Source: Bacteroidota bacterium
GTDB taxonomy: Bacteria; Bacteroidota; Ignavibacteria; Ignavibacteriales; Ignavibacteriaceae
Direction of reading: 5' to 3'
Assembly: GCA_021777835.1 (NCBI GenBank)
Contig: JAJYDC010000002.1
Span: 153,810 to 217,809, forward strand
DNA length: 64,000 bases
Shown piece by piece: positions 18,797 to 26,991 of the stretch. The notes under the pieces are model-generated. The model made no database searches. It saw only the letters and a list, made by a program, of their open reading frames with translations, and had not been told where the DNA came from. How positions within the stretch are numbered: the first letter of the stretch is position 1; every line of letters begins with the position of its first letter. The position numbers and the translations under genes were made by a program.

Positions 18797-20680
18797 TTAC
18801 TTTAAGAGGACTAACTTCTTGGTAGCATAAAAGTTTCCAGCTCTAATCTGATAGAAATAAACACCGCTTGCTAAATTAGCTGCATTAAACTGAATATTAT
18901 AGGAACCTGCAGGTTTAATTCCATCGACTAAAGTGGCTACTTCCTTACCAAGGACGTTGAACACTTTCAAAACGACTCTTGACTGCGTCGGAATTTGATA
19001 ACTTATAATCGTAGTCGGGTTAAATGGATTTGGATAATTCTGATTTAATTTGAAATCAGATACTACATTCGGTTGACTTTGGACTACAGTTACTAATTCC
19101 GGAGTTAAACTGAAAGAAGCAGAGGTAGTATAACTTGAATTATAATCAACAGAAGAAGTGGTGGTTTGTGTAGAAGTATAGCCATAAGCATCGGAGCTAA
19201 CTGAATACTGACCCGGGATTAATCCGGAAATCGTGTAATTTCCGTTAGCGTCTGTAATTCCATAGCTATAGGTTTCTTGATTAGCGTCTGTAGCAAATAC
19301 AATTACACCGGCTAATGGATTATTTGAATTATCCGCAACATGTCCATTAATCGATGCATTACCTGAGTCTGCGGGATCAGTAACAATGAAGTTAATTCCA
19401 GTAATCATGCTAGTTGAATCAACTATAACTGAGTCAGCATCTTTCCAATGTAAATTCTGCGAACCGTCAGCCATGTAGAATGTAGGGTTATAATCGCCTT
19501 CAGGTATAGCTAGGAAAATATAGGTACCCGGAATCATGTGGTCGAATGAATAATTTCCTAATGAATCTGATTCTGTAGTATATCTGTGTCTCCAGTGCAT
19601 ATCAGTGCCGAGCCTAATCGCCATTACAATAGATTCCACACCAACGCTATCCTTTGATTGAACAGTACCGCTAACGCCATTATTGTAGACAGGTTTATGC
19701 ACAAGCATAAAATTTATATTTGAAGTATCGCCTGAAATACCTATCCTATCGGCGTCAAGGAAACTTGATTTGTCATTATAGAATTGCGGGAAATATTGAT
19801 GATCCAGTGCTCTTGCAAAAACAATGACAGTATCCCCCTGTAAAACAGGAACTGAATATTTACCGGAGTCATTAGTAATAGCGTATGAATATCTATGATG
19901 AAAAGTGTTAAAGTATACATCATGAATTCTAATTATTGCTTTAATTGGATTTCCAAGACTATCGGTAACTGTACCACTCAGCATAAAATGCTGTTGTACA
20001 GGTTTAGGTTGAAGAGAAAAGTCAAGGTTAGAAATTCCGCTGGCAGTTACTGTTATTTTTGTAGCATTAAAAATAAAGCGAACATCATTATAATATTGTG
20101 GGACATACCCGGGCGCAACGCAGTAAGCTATGTAAGTGCCGGGGAATAGCTTAGTGCTATAATTTCCAGATGAATCAATAACTGCATGATCCCCGAACCA
20201 CCCAAACGCCGGGAGAAAGATTACGTTACCATGCTTTATTGGGTCTCCAGTAACTTTATCTTTAATTGTACCGGAAACTACAACTTTAGCAGTAACTGAA
20301 TCGATAGTGATTTGGACAGTATCGGAGGGAGAGCTTTCTCCTAAACTATTTTGAGCAGTAACGTAGTACGAATAAGTTTCACCTCGATGAATGTAAATGT
20401 CGCGCCATTGATTGTTATAAATATGGGTATACTTTTTAATGAAAGCACCTGTGTCGCTAATAGCGCCAAATTTTCTATAGACATTAAACGTAAGACCGGA
20501 CTTAGGACTGTTTGTAGTGAACTGCCAACTAAGGTTTACAAATTCAAATTCACTTGACATCATGCCCCAGTGACCAACGGTAGCAGTTAAATTAAAAGGA
20601 GGTAAGGGCTGTGCATTTACTTTTAATGCAAATGTCGACAGGAACATTGATACAATAAGGAATTGAAAGAGTTTTTTCAT
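18797..20680 (-). CDS. Large secreted multi-domain protein with T9SS C-terminal sorting domain
   Basis: About 627 residues from the ATG at 20680, chosen because a GAGGTG ribosome site precedes it and the signal peptide then starts MKKLFQFLIVSMFLSTFALKVNAQ. A fibronectin-III-like domain (about 25-125) is followed by several carboxypeptidase-regulatory-like domains ('VSGTIKDKVTGDPIKHGNVIF', 'LSGTVTDSLGNPIKAIIRI', 'INGHVADNSNNPLAGVIVFA'), each probably a beta sandwich. The last 85 residues form the sorting domain: 'LNQNYPNPFNPTTIISYQIP', 'VFNVLGKEVATLVDG', 'LASGVYFYQIRAG', 'KKLVLLK'. This is the strongest taxonomic marker in the window for Ignavibacteria-type T9SS. No catalytic domain is visible; adhesion or matrix function is a guess. 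Confidence 0.87.
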   Translation of the reverse strand: MKKLFQFLIVSMFLSTFALKVNAQPLPPFNLTATVGHWGMMSSEFEFVNLSWQFTTNSPKSGLTFNVYRKFGAISDTGAFIKKYTHIYNNQWRDIYIHRGETYSYYVTAQNSLGESSPSDTVQITIDSVTAKVVVSGTIKDKVTGDPIKHGNVIFLPAFGWFGDHAVIDSSGNYSTKLFPGTYIAYCVAPGYVPQYYNDVRFIFNATKITVTASGISNLDFSLQPKPVQQHFMLSGTVTDSLGNPIKAIIRIHDVYFNTFHHRYSYAITNDSGKYSVPVLQGDTVIVFARALDHQYFPQFYNDKSSFLDADRIGISGDTSNINFMLVHKPVYNNGVSGTVQSKDSVGVESIVMAIRLGTDMHWRHRYTTESDSLGNYSFDHMIPGTYIFLAIPEGDYNPTFYMADGSQNLHWKDADSVIVDSTSMITGINFIVTDPADSGNASINGHVADNSNNPLAGVIVFATDANQETYSYGITDANGNYTISGLIPGQYSVSSDAYGYTSTQTTTSSVDYNSSYTTSASFSLTPELVTVVQSQPNVVSDFKLNQNYPNPFNPTTIISYQIPTQSRVVLKVFNVLGKEVATLVDGIKPAGSYNIQFNAANLASGVYFYQIRAGNFYATKKLVLLK

Positions 20681-21000
20681 TTTACACCTCATAATTTAGT
20701 TAAATGTTAGTTTCAATCTTTAGGATTTAATTATGAAATATCATGCCAGGGTCTAAGTTAAAATAGGGGTCAATTTAGGTGGGATTTTGGCATGGATTTG
20801 CATGTAATTATTGGGCAAATGCCTGGAATTATATTAACCATGCTGTTATGAAGATGAATGCTTATTGTAAAAAAAAACTTATTAGGAAAAATTTGCATGC
20901 AGATATTTACCGGGGTTATTTCTTTTTGCACAAAGATCCAAGCCACAGATTGGTAAAAATTTAGTAAAAGACTACCTGACTGTGGATGGACAAACACAAA
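20681..21000. other. Intergenic stretch between the secreted protein gene and kdsC
   Basis: 320 bases with no convincing gene. Short open frames on both strands lack family resemblance and a ribosome site. It should hold the promoter for the secreted protein gene. A TGGCATGGATTTGCA stretch near 20790 looks like a sigma-54 site but has the wrong spacing. Confidence 0.5.
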
Positions 21001-21501
21001 TTATGTGTTGTATTTTATTAGTAACTCCGCAACTTCTCGAAATGCTCCATTGCCCCCTTTATTCTTACAGACATAATCTACAATATTGCGAATATCTTCA
21101 AGGGCATCAGAGGGGGAAGCGGATAGTCCTACCAGTTTAATTAGTTCGTAATCGTTCATATCATCACCAATAAATGCAACATTTTCCGGCTTTAGTTTGT
21201 TTTTCTTAAGTATTTTATTGAAAAGTACGTGTTTCTCCTTAACTCCTACATATAATTCGGTAATTTGAAGTTTTTCGGCTCGTTTTTTTACTGTACCAGA
21301 TACTTCTCCGGTTACAATACCAGTGGGGATTTTGGCTAAGTCTCGTAAACGTTCAACGCCCATTCCGTCACGAATTGAGTATCTCTTTAGTTCTTCTCCT
21401 CTAATTGAATAATAGACTCCGGTATCTGTCAAAACACCGTCATTATCTGTTAAAAGAAGCTTTATTTTGGATGCTTTCTTGGCAAGGTCACTTTTATTCA
21501 T
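21001..21501 (-). CDS. kdsC: 3-deoxy-D-manno-octulosonate 8-phosphate phosphatase
   Basis: 166 residues, the usual length of the capless HAD phosphatase KdsC. The HAD nucleophile motif is LTDNDGVLTD (D19, D21; the middle residue is N where V is common). It is followed by 'IRDGMGVERL', 'IPTGIVTGE' (motif II) and 'VAFIGDDMNDYELI' (motif III-IV), with 'KGGNGAFREV' near the C-terminus, which is characteristic of KdsC. It removes phosphate from KDO-8-P in the cytoplasm to give KDO for the LPS inner core. It is monocistronic here and diverges from the LD-carboxypeptidase gene, so both promoters lie in the 98-base gap. Confidence 0.93.
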   Translation of the reverse strand: MNKSDLAKKASKIKLLLTDNDGVLTDTGVYYSIRGEELKRYSIRDGMGVERLRDLAKIPTGIVTGEVSGTVKKRAEKLQITELYVGVKEKHVLFNKILKKNKLKPENVAFIGDDMNDYELIKLVGLSASPSDALEDIRNIVDYVCKNKGGNGAFREVAELLIKYNT

Positions 21502-21599
21502 AGCTAAACCGTTAAATTTTATAATTTTATAGATAAAATTGTTGTTTACTAATATAGCATTTCTTAAATTAAATTAATTAACTATAAAAGGTAATTTTA

Positions 21600-22541
21600 A
21601 TGAAGATAATTCGACCAAAAAAATTGAATAAAGGTGATTTAATCGGGATTATTTCACCGGCGTCTTCAGCAGACGATCTAAGTAAGGTTGAAACCGGAGT
21701 AAATTATTTTGAAAAGTTGGGATATAAGATTGAAGTCGGAAAGAATGTTGGGAAATCACAGGGTTATTTAGCTGGCAGTAATGAAGAAAGAATTAACGAT
21801 CTTCATTATATGTTTAAGAAAAAGGAAGTAAAAGCAATAATTAGTATTCGCGGGGGATATGGATCTACACGATTGCTAGATAAAATAGATTATAATATTA
21901 TAAGGAAGAATCCGAAGATATTTGTAGGATATAGTGATATAACAGCACTTCAGATGGCTTTTTTTACAAAAGCGGGACTTGTAACATTTGCGGGACCAAT
22001 GGTTGCTGTAGATTTTCATAATGAAATTGATCCGTCGGCAGAGGAGAATTTTTGGAAGATGATTACCTCTAATAAGAAAGTTGGGAAAGTATCTTGTCCA
22101 AATGATGAAAGAATTTTTCAATTAACCAAAGGTGATAGATCAGGCAGGGTAATAGGGGGCAATTTATCATTGATTACCTCTCTTGTCGGGACAAAGTTTC
22201 TGCCTCAAATGAAAGATAAAATTTTGTTGTTGGAAGAAATAGGTGAAGCACCGTATCGAATAGACAGGATGCTGAATCAACTTCGTCTTAATAAGGTCTT
22301 TAATCAGGTGAGTGGAATAATATTGGGAACATTTGTTGATTGTAATGAGAAAGATCCGACTAAGAAAACCTTAACCCTTAGTGAAGTTATTGAGGAGTAC
22401 TTTGCACATCTGAAAATACCTATAGTATATAATTTTAGGCATGGACATATTAAAGATAATATAACAGTCCCGCTTGGTATAAATTTAAGGGTAAATGCAA
22501 ATAAAAGCTGCGTTGAATATTTAGAGTCAGCGGTAGATTAG
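21600..22541 (+). CDS. ldcA: LD-carboxypeptidase (peptidase family S66)
   Basis: 313 residues with the standard S66 layout. The N-terminal domain has 'GDLIGIISPASSA' and 'AIISIRGGYGSTRLL', with the nucleophile in GYSDIT (S112). The C-terminal domain has 'GRVIGGNLSLITSLVGT', 'LLLEEIGEAPYRIDRML' (catalytic Glu region) and 'FRHGHIKDN' (catalytic His). These enzymes cleave the L-Lys/mDAP-D-Ala bond of murein tetrapeptides, normally in the cytoplasm during cell-wall recycling; no signal peptide is present. An AAAGG ribosome site lies 8 bases before the ATG. Some S66 members (MccF) instead cleave microcin-like nucleotides, which sequence alone does not exclude. Confidence 0.88.
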   Translation: MKIIRPKKLNKGDLIGIISPASSADDLSKVETGVNYFEKLGYKIEVGKNVGKSQGYLAGSNEERINDLHYMFKKKEVKAIISIRGGYGSTRLLDKIDYNIIRKNPKIFVGYSDITALQMAFFTKAGLVTFAGPMVAVDFHNEIDPSAEENFWKMITSNKKVGKVSCPNDERIFQLTKGDRSGRVIGGNLSLITSLVGTKFLPQMKDKILLLEEIGEAPYRIDRMLNQLRLNKVFNQVSGIILGTFVDCNEKDPTKKTLTLSEVIEEYFAHLKIPIVYNFRHGHIKDNITVPLGINLRVNANKSCVEYLESAVD

Positions 22542-22755
22542 TTTAGTGAATTAATGCCTTGAGAGAAGTCTGTAAACCAATTATTATCTTCTAAGAATTT
22601 ATTTCTTAATTACTGGCTTAAAGTATACGAGCTTAATAAATCTACTTTATTAGAGCCCTTCTCTTGTTTTTAAATGTGGCAAAATGAAATACCTCGAATC
22701 ATATAACACAGATTAAATCAAGCACTGATCCTTTTACATAAATTAGTGTCTTATT

Positions 22756-23589
22756 CTATTTGTTCGTTTGCAGGTAGGTGAAATATTTTTGACGGAAATG
22801 TGATTCTGCTTCTAATGCTTTAGTTTCATTATCAAAAATACCGAATACTGTAGAACCGCTTCCTGTAAGCAGTGAAAATAATGCTCCTCGACTCAGCATA
22901 TCTGTTTTGATCTGTGCTATTTGAGGATACTTATTGAATACTACTTCTTCAAAATCATTCGTGATAAAACCTTGCAATTTTGCAAAGTCAATTTCTTGTT
23001 GGAAAATATGATTAAGATGTCGGTCGGGGATTTTTGGTTTTATATTATCAAAAGCCCACTTTGTTGATATATGTATCCTCGGATTTACAATTAAAATAGG
23101 GACGTCTATTGTAAAGCCCAAAACACTTAGTATCTCTCCGCGACCTGATGCAAAACTAGGTCTTGGGTCAAGGAAGAAAGGTACGTCGGATCCCAATCTT
23201 AACGCAAAATGGTTCAATTGATCCTTAGACAAATTCAAATTGTAAAGGACATTAATCGAATGCAGAGCAGATGCTGCATCTGAACTACCACCGCCCATTC
23301 CTGCTCCAATGGGAATGTTTTTTTCTAAGACAATTTTCAATGGGAATTTTGTTTTGAACTCTTCTTCCAATATTACCTTGGCTTTGATAATTAAATTGTT
23401 TCCGTGATGCACAAGGGCGGGGTGAGAGCATGAGAATGAATCAGATTCAGACTTCTCGAATAATATATTATCAAATATGCTAATAGGATAAAATATCGTC
23501 TCAATATTATGGTAACCATCAGCTCTTTTGCTAATAATATTTAATCCGATATTTAATTTAGCCGGGGCTTTAATTTCTATTTTTGCCAT
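22756..23589 (-). CDS. ispE: 4-diphosphocytidyl-2-C-methyl-D-erythritol kinase
   Basis: 277 residues of the GHMP kinase family. It begins with 'IKAPAKLNIGLNI' (K11), carries the ATP-binding IGAGMGGGSSDA region (94-105), then 'LGSDVPFFL' with the catalytic aspartate, and 'SLLTGSGSTVFGIF' near the C-terminus. It phosphorylates CDP-ME in the non-mevalonate isoprenoid pathway in the cytoplasm. Its start overlaps the methyltransferase gene by 20 bases, so it is the last gene of the GT9-GT9-methyltransferase-ispE operon. An essential isoprenoid gene riding on LPS genes is unusual but common in compact genomes. Confidence 0.95.
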   Translation of the reverse strand: MAKIEIKAPAKLNIGLNIISKRADGYHNIETIFYPISIFDNILFEKSESDSFSCSHPALVHHGNNLIIKAKVILEEEFKTKFPLKIVLEKNIPIGAGMGGGSSDAASALHSINVLYNLNLSKDQLNHFALRLGSDVPFFLDPRPSFASGRGEILSVLGFTIDVPILIVNPRIHISTKWAFDNIKPKIPDRHLNHIFQQEIDFAKLQGFITNDFEEVVFNKYPQIAQIKTDMLSRGALFSLLTGSGSTVFGIFDNETKALEAESHFRQKYFTYLQTNK

Positions 23590-24469
23590 CTAAAAGTCTC
23601 TTGATTGATTTTATATGTTCAGGGGTAGTGCCGCAGCATCCGCCGACAAATGAAGGTGATTTGGATAGAAGTTTTTTCACCAAGATAGAATAGGCGAGAG
23701 GTGAAGTGCCGGTTTTAATTAATTCATCATTAAAAGAACCTTTACCGGCATTTAGATAAACTCCCCAATTGAAATCAAAATTAGATCTTGAATAAATTGG
23801 CATAAACGTCTCAGGCTTAATGCAATTAATTCCGATAGCTAATGGATAATAATCCCGGATAAATTCAATTGCGGCATTTAGCGATTCTCCTGATAGCAGA
23901 TTTAAGCTTTCGTTTACGAACAGACTTATAACATATGGGATGGAATTTTTGTGACAATACTGGCAGATTATCTTGATTTCGTCGAAATGACTTTGTGTTT
24001 CATTAAGGATAAAATGACAACCGCTATCTATAAGCAAATCAATATGCTTATAGTGATTAGCTTTTAGTTTGTTTAACGTCAAATTCCTTTTGCTTTGATA
24101 ACAATCTTCGGCAGGGGCGTTAGAACCGGCAATGTAAACTGGAAGTCCGGATGCTGCTTGTACAGCTAACTCTACCGCAATTTTTACAAGTTTATTATTA
24201 TCTATTCTTTTACCGGAGTTTATGACTGCTTCGGGATTTGTGCGAAATGTGTTTGTAGTAATGATATCTGAGCCGGCGGAAATATATGCTTTATGAATAT
24301 TTAGTACTTTTTCAGGTTCTTCTAAATTGGCAAGAGACATCCACATTGAACCGCGGCTTTTCAATCCTTTATTTTGAAGCATACTTCCCATCGCGCCGTC
24401 CAAGAGTAAAGGTCTTTTTATTCTTCTTGCAAAAGAAAAGGGGTTAATATCTGTTTTATAGTTTATCAT
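23570..24469 (-). CDS. Homocysteine S-methyltransferase family protein (single domain)
   Basis: 299 residues making up only the methyl-acceptor barrel. It has 'PLLLDGAMGSML', 'ADIITTNTFRTNP'-like motif (SDIITTNTFRTNP), the first zinc cysteine in 'GINCIKPE' and the paired cysteines in 'VGGCCGTTPEHI'. There is no folate or cobalamin domain, so it resembles BHMT, MmuM or the N-terminal module of MetH. Such proteins transfer a methyl group to a thiol, usually homocysteine, from S-methylmethionine, betaine or a corrinoid partner. It overlaps the GT9 gene by 14 bases and ispE by 20. The methyl donor is unknown. Confidence 0.85.
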   Translation of the reverse strand: MINYKTDINPFSFARRIKRPLLLDGAMGSMLQNKGLKSRGSMWMSLANLEEPEKVLNIHKAYISAGSDIITTNTFRTNPEAVINSGKRIDNNKLVKIAVELAVQAASGLPVYIAGSNAPAEDCYQSKRNLTLNKLKANHYKHIDLLIDSGCHFILNETQSHFDEIKIICQYCHKNSIPYVISLFVNESLNLLSGESLNAAIEFIRDYYPLAIGINCIKPETFMPIYSRSNFDFNWGVYLNAGKGSFNDELIKTGTSPLAYSILVKKLLSKSPSFVGGCCGTTPEHIKSIKRLLDGKNRN

Positions 24470-25529
24470 TTTCTAATAGAATGGTTCTTAAAAAAGGTTC
24501 AAATCTTTCTATTACTCTCGCAAATGAGACATTATCCAAATTAGGTTCTTCAGTAACTACATAATCAAACTTGGAACAATACGGCGTCCATAGCATATCT
24601 TTAGTATTATATTTTACATAAATACCAAAGACCGGAATTCTAAAGGCTGAAGCTAAATGAACCGCAGCAGTGTCAGGAGTGAATAGGAGATTCAATTTTG
24701 ATATCATTGCAGCGTATTCATTATAGTCATTAGATGAATAAATATGTGTGCTATTTTCTGAAATTTCATTTGCCAAATCCAAATCATCAGGTGCAGCTAA
24801 TATCAAGTAATTCACATTAAATAAGGAGAGAAAAGTAAGTAATCTTTTATAATTACTCACACCCCAGAACCTAGCTTTGCTTCCCGCTGAGATGTTAATT
24901 CCTAATAAGAAGGAACTAGCTATCTTGTTGCCTTGTAAAAATTTAGCTACATATCGTTCTGAATCTTGTTGAATTGAATATTTGACATTCACCGAGTCTT
25001 TATTGTACCGGATATTAAACAATCGGCATATTTCAAGTAATCTAACTATTATATGATTATTCTCCGAATTTAGCCTTGGGACAGTCTCGGTGTAAATTCT
25101 TTCATTCGCCTTTTCTAATCCGAATTTATTGGGAGCATTTGAAAAAGCAATTAGGAAAGTAACAGTTGTAGAAACATCGTCATGCAGATCGACGACAGTA
25201 TTTATATTATTGTCCTTAATGAACCTTAGAACCTTGAATATTCCTTTAAGCCCCTTTTCAAATACAACAACCTTATCAATATCATTATTATACTCAAACA
25301 CGAAATGGTTTTTCTTGTCAGCAAGCAGAAATAATTTACTCTTCACGGCTTTTCTAATTTCATGAATAAGAGGAGTTGCGACGAGGGCATCACCAATTCT
25401 ATTAAGTCTTATGAAAAGAATTTTGGTGTTTGGACTTTGGTAATCAACCGGCCCAGATTTAGATGGACGTCTAAAGAGTAGTAAAACGTTAAGAAGAAAC
25501 TTCCTTAAATAAATTTCTATCTTTTTCAT
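24456..25529 (-). CDS. Family 9 glycosyltransferase (ADP-heptose:LPS heptosyltransferase type)
   Basis: 357 residues. The GT9 pattern is clear: an N-terminal 'ILFIRLNRIGDALVATPLIHEI' segment, a middle 'LGINISAGSKARFWG' strand, and the C-terminal donor-binding 'LLFTPDTAAVHLASAFRIPVFGIY' motif. The enzyme adds heptose (or a related sugar) to the LPS core on the cytoplasmic face of the inner membrane. It overlaps the next GT9 gene upstream by four bases. Two sequential GT9 genes would fit addition of two core residues. The acceptor is unknown. Confidence 0.87.
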   Translation of the reverse strand: MKKIEIYLRKFLLNVLLLFRRPSKSGPVDYQSPNTKILFIRLNRIGDALVATPLIHEIRKAVKSKLFLLADKKNHFVFEYNNDIDKVVVFEKGLKGIFKVLRFIKDNNINTVVDLHDDVSTTVTFLIAFSNAPNKFGLEKANERIYTETVPRLNSENNHIIVRLLEICRLFNIRYNKDSVNVKYSIQQDSERYVAKFLQGNKIASSFLLGINISAGSKARFWGVSNYKRLLTFLSLFNVNYLILAAPDDLDLANEISENSTHIYSSNDYNEYAAMISKLNLLFTPDTAAVHLASAFRIPVFGIYVKYNTKDMLWTPYCSKFDYVVTEEPNLDNVSFARVIERFEPFLRTILLENDKL

Positions 25530-26560
25530 TTCTTAAAAAGCCGGATATTATTTTTTAAGATTAAGGATTCAACCTTCTGCATTATTGTATCTACAGACAA
25601 ATCAATAAAACATTCATGTTTATATCGGCATTTCTGCAAGTTGCAGATTATGCAGAATAATTCTTCCTTAATTACATAATCTGAATTATCAGAATATGGT
25701 CCATGCATTTTAGGGTTAGTAGGACCGAATAAGCCAAGAGTAGGGATTCCCAAAGCCGCAGAAATATGCATAGGGCCGCTATCATTTGCTAAAACGATAG
25801 AACAATTATTAATTAAACCTGACATAGATGAAAGACTGGTTGCAGGAGCAAGAATTGCATCTCCGGGAAGATGATTTATTATATAATTCGAGTCCTCCTC
25901 ATCGCCAGGTCCCCAGAGAATTAGGAATTTTGTTTTATAAATTGAAGAAATAGCCGAGCAAATATCCACCAATTTAGAAGCATCACATCTTTTTGACGAC
26001 CAGCCTCCGGAAGGAATTATTCCTACGATAGAGTCGGTAGAGCCTAAGTTATTTAGAATAAATTCTTTTCCTTTAGAATTATCATTGTCAGAAACATAAT
26101 AGTGAATTTTCTTAGAAATAACCGGGACATCAAGGGGAATCAGCAATTCAAGATTATGCTCTGCGGAATGATGGTTGCCGCGAGTTGAGGAAGCTAACAT
26201 ATTGTACGCATATTTTCTTCCTCGATAAGCATAGCCCACGCGATATTTTACACCGGATAAAAATGTTATTTGTGCGCTTCTAGGATTAGACCAAAGGTCC
26301 AAAATAAGATTGTATTTTTCTTTTCTAACACGCAAAGCTACCTTAAGTGGGAATTCCGATTGTCTCATTGTTAAGATTTTATTTATGTGAGGATTATTGA
26401 GTAATGCTTCTTTTGCGAAATTCTCAACTAAATAATCGATCTTAACAGAAGGAAAGTGGGCAATGATATTTTCAAGAATAATTGTCGAAAGGACAATATC
26501 TCCTATTCCGCGAGGTTTAATGCAGAGTATTTTTTTTATTTCTTCTTTTTTAAGTTTCAA
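25526..26560 (-). CDS. Family 9 glycosyltransferase (heptosyltransferase type), first gene of operon
   Basis: 344 residues. 'ILCIKPRGIGDIVLSTIILENI' opens the N-terminal Rossmann domain, 'VGIIPSGGWSSKRCDASKLVDI' marks the hinge to the donor domain, and 'IVLANDSGPMHISAALGIPTLGLFGPTNP' is the classic GT9 heptosyltransferase motif. A cysteine cluster near the C-terminus ('LFCIICNLQKCRYKHECF') is the group often seen in heptosyltransferase II-like proteins. It leads the operon that continues through a second GT9, a methyltransferase and ispE. Confidence 0.88.
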   Translation of the reverse strand: MKLKKEEIKKILCIKPRGIGDIVLSTIILENIIAHFPSVKIDYLVENFAKEALLNNPHINKILTMRQSEFPLKVALRVRKEKYNLILDLWSNPRSAQITFLSGVKYRVGYAYRGRKYAYNMLASSTRGNHHSAEHNLELLIPLDVPVISKKIHYYVSDNDNSKGKEFILNNLGSTDSIVGIIPSGGWSSKRCDASKLVDICSAISSIYKTKFLILWGPGDEEDSNYIINHLPGDAILAPATSLSSMSGLINNCSIVLANDSGPMHISAALGIPTLGLFGPTNPKMHGPYSDNSDYVIKEELFCIICNLQKCRYKHECFIDLSVDTIMQKVESLILKNNIRLFKK

Positions 26561-26991
26561 ATTGCAAATAAGATTTTAATTGTGCAGTTATATCCTGCAG
26601 GTTTACGATTAAGTTAAAAAATTATACAGGTAAATTACGACAAGATAAATTCAGTGTCATCCCGGGGGAGATATTTTTTTAAGAGAAATTTAAGTAGCAA
26701 AATGTAAGAGCGGGTAATAAGGAGTAAGGAGTAAGGAGTAGGGAGTAAGGAGTAAGGAGTAAGGAGTAAGGAGTAAGGAGTAAGGAGTAGGGAGACCAAA
26801 TAATACGGGTAAGGTATTATTTCTTTAAGTCTAAAATTATTCAGCCTCTGCGGGACTTTGGAAAATCTTGATTTTTGATATTTCAAGAATATGGAATTCT
26901 TCAGGCGATGCATTTTAGAAAATGTTTGATTTATTGAAATATCAATTAACCTATGTGTTTTGAATATTGCTTACGTTTTTTGTTTAAGATA
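26561..26991. other. Intergenic stretch holding the heptanucleotide array
   Basis: 431 bases between the LPS-core operon and polA. It contains the TAAGGAG tandem array (26718-26794). An open frame on the minus strand from 26913 to 26635 exists only because a 7-base repeat cannot create stops easily; it encodes LLLTPYS repeats and is not counted as a gene. Confidence 0.7.
26718..26794. repeat. Tandem heptanucleotide repeat, 11 units of TAAGGAG
   Basis: Eleven contiguous 7-base units. Nine are TAAGGAG; the fourth (26739-26745) and the eleventh (26788-26794) are TAGGGAG. It is noncoding and lies between the LPS-core operon and polA. Such arrays resemble the heptameric STRR repeats known from filamentous cyanobacteria, and copy number is likely to vary by slippage. 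Confidence 0.97.

Noticed and set aside
20788..20804. TGGCATGGATTTGCA as a sigma-54 promoter
   Set aside because: Spacing is one base short, and no suitable gene follows on that strand.
26635..26913. Open frame with LLLTPYS repeats
   Set aside because: It is an artefact of the heptanucleotide array, which lacks stop codons in this frame; the flanks have no protein-like sequence.
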